64,000 nucleotides of DNA. Source: Patagioenas fasciata. Its lineage: Eukaryota > Chordata > Aves > Columbiformes > Columbidae. The notes below the pieces were generated by a model, which was not told the origin of the DNA, ran no database searches, and saw only the letters and a list, made by a program, of their open reading frames with translations. Numbering within the stretch: position 1 is the stretch's first letter; each line of letters starts with the position of its first letter. The position numbers and the translations under genes were made by a program. The DNA is taken from NCBI RefSeq assembly GCF_037038585.1, contig NC_092523.1, positions 31,473,501 through 31,537,500 on the forward strand, read 5' to 3'. This document shows, piece by piece, positions 63,751-64,000 of the stretch.

Positions 63751-64000
63751 TGTAACTTAAGAGAAATGTTTCTTCTGGAGGCTGGGCTATGTAGAAGTGT
63801 TGTGTTTGTTGTGTTGCTCTAACATATTGAGGAGTTTTTTTTGATCCAGGGAATTCACACTGAGGTCAAGACATTCCATGCTTCTCAGCTGTGGAGTTAG
63901 AATTATGATTTGATAGTGTGGAATTCACTTAATGCAATCATGTTTTTTTAGGACAGTTCATTGGTTGATATTCTTAACACAGTTTATGGATATAGATTGT

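Larger units (their letters stand above)
48407..64000 (+). other. TUSC3: TUSC3 intron 1 (5' part, continues past the window)
   Basis: It begins with the GT donor after GAG at 48406. I looked for an acceptor followed by codons for the next part of the protein (expected to begin roughly NLLAEKVEQLMEW) and found none up to 64000, so intron 1 is at least 15.6 kb here; the human intron is also very long. Its content is the rest of the CpG island to about 48870, CR1 copies at about 49570-49836 and 52500-52765, a probable hAT-like remnant with a G run at about 51231-51340, a 34-bp tandem duplication at 52311-52378, and microsatellites at 59485 and 63700. The remaining stretches (48.9-49.5, 49.9-51.2, 51.4-52.3 and 52.9-63.6 kb) are unremarkable AT-rich sequence in which I see no gene. 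Confidence 0.8.

Noticed and set aside
48407..64000. TUSC3 exon 2
   Set aside because: No acceptor followed by codons resembling the expected NLLAEKVEQLMEW region was found; it should lie beyond the window.

Overview
The window is vertebrate nuclear DNA, almost certainly from a bird and probably a neoavian one. The base composition is AT-rich and intron or intergene-like. CR1 retroposons appear in both orientations, several ending in the bird-type ATTCTATG octamer repeats, and there are three short avian-style retroviral LTRs. No bacterial, phage or plasmid signature is present. Only one gene segment can be supported: the first coding exon of TUSC3 (an Ost3/Ost6-family subunit of the oligosaccharyltransferase), at 48281-48406 on the plus strand. 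It sits in a CpG island of about 0.9 kb.

Layout. From 1 to about 47.7 kb there is no recognisable exon. This fits the upstream flank of TUSC3, which in other amniotes is a gene-poor interval between SGCZ and TUSC3; that placement is inferred from known synteny, since no SGCZ exon was seen. The interval holds simple repeats, CR1 copies, two 337-338 bp solo LTRs with perfect 6-bp target duplications (14955-15292 minus; 44402-44738 plus), a longer LTR fragment of a different type (25822 to about 26362) and a very old antisense CR1 fragment (29455 to about 30215). From about 47.99 to 48.87 kb lies the CpG-island promoter. A ZNF143-like site and two oppositely oriented CCAAT boxes stand just upstream of an ATG in strong Kozak context. 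The exon ends at a clean GT donor.

From 48407 to 64000 the sequence reads as TUSC3 intron 1, with a CR1 copy, an old antisense CR1, a probable hAT-like remnant carrying a 21-G run, and microsatellites. TUSC3 exon 2 was not found and should lie beyond the right edge.

Nearly all other open frames are short chance ORFs in AT-rich DNA, or stop-poor artefacts of the GC-rich island. I found no evidence of an undescribed multi-gene system. The most interesting material is the TUSC3 promoter arrangement, the two intact solo LTRs, the ancient CR1, and a set of two-copy short tandem duplications with periods of 31-50 bp.
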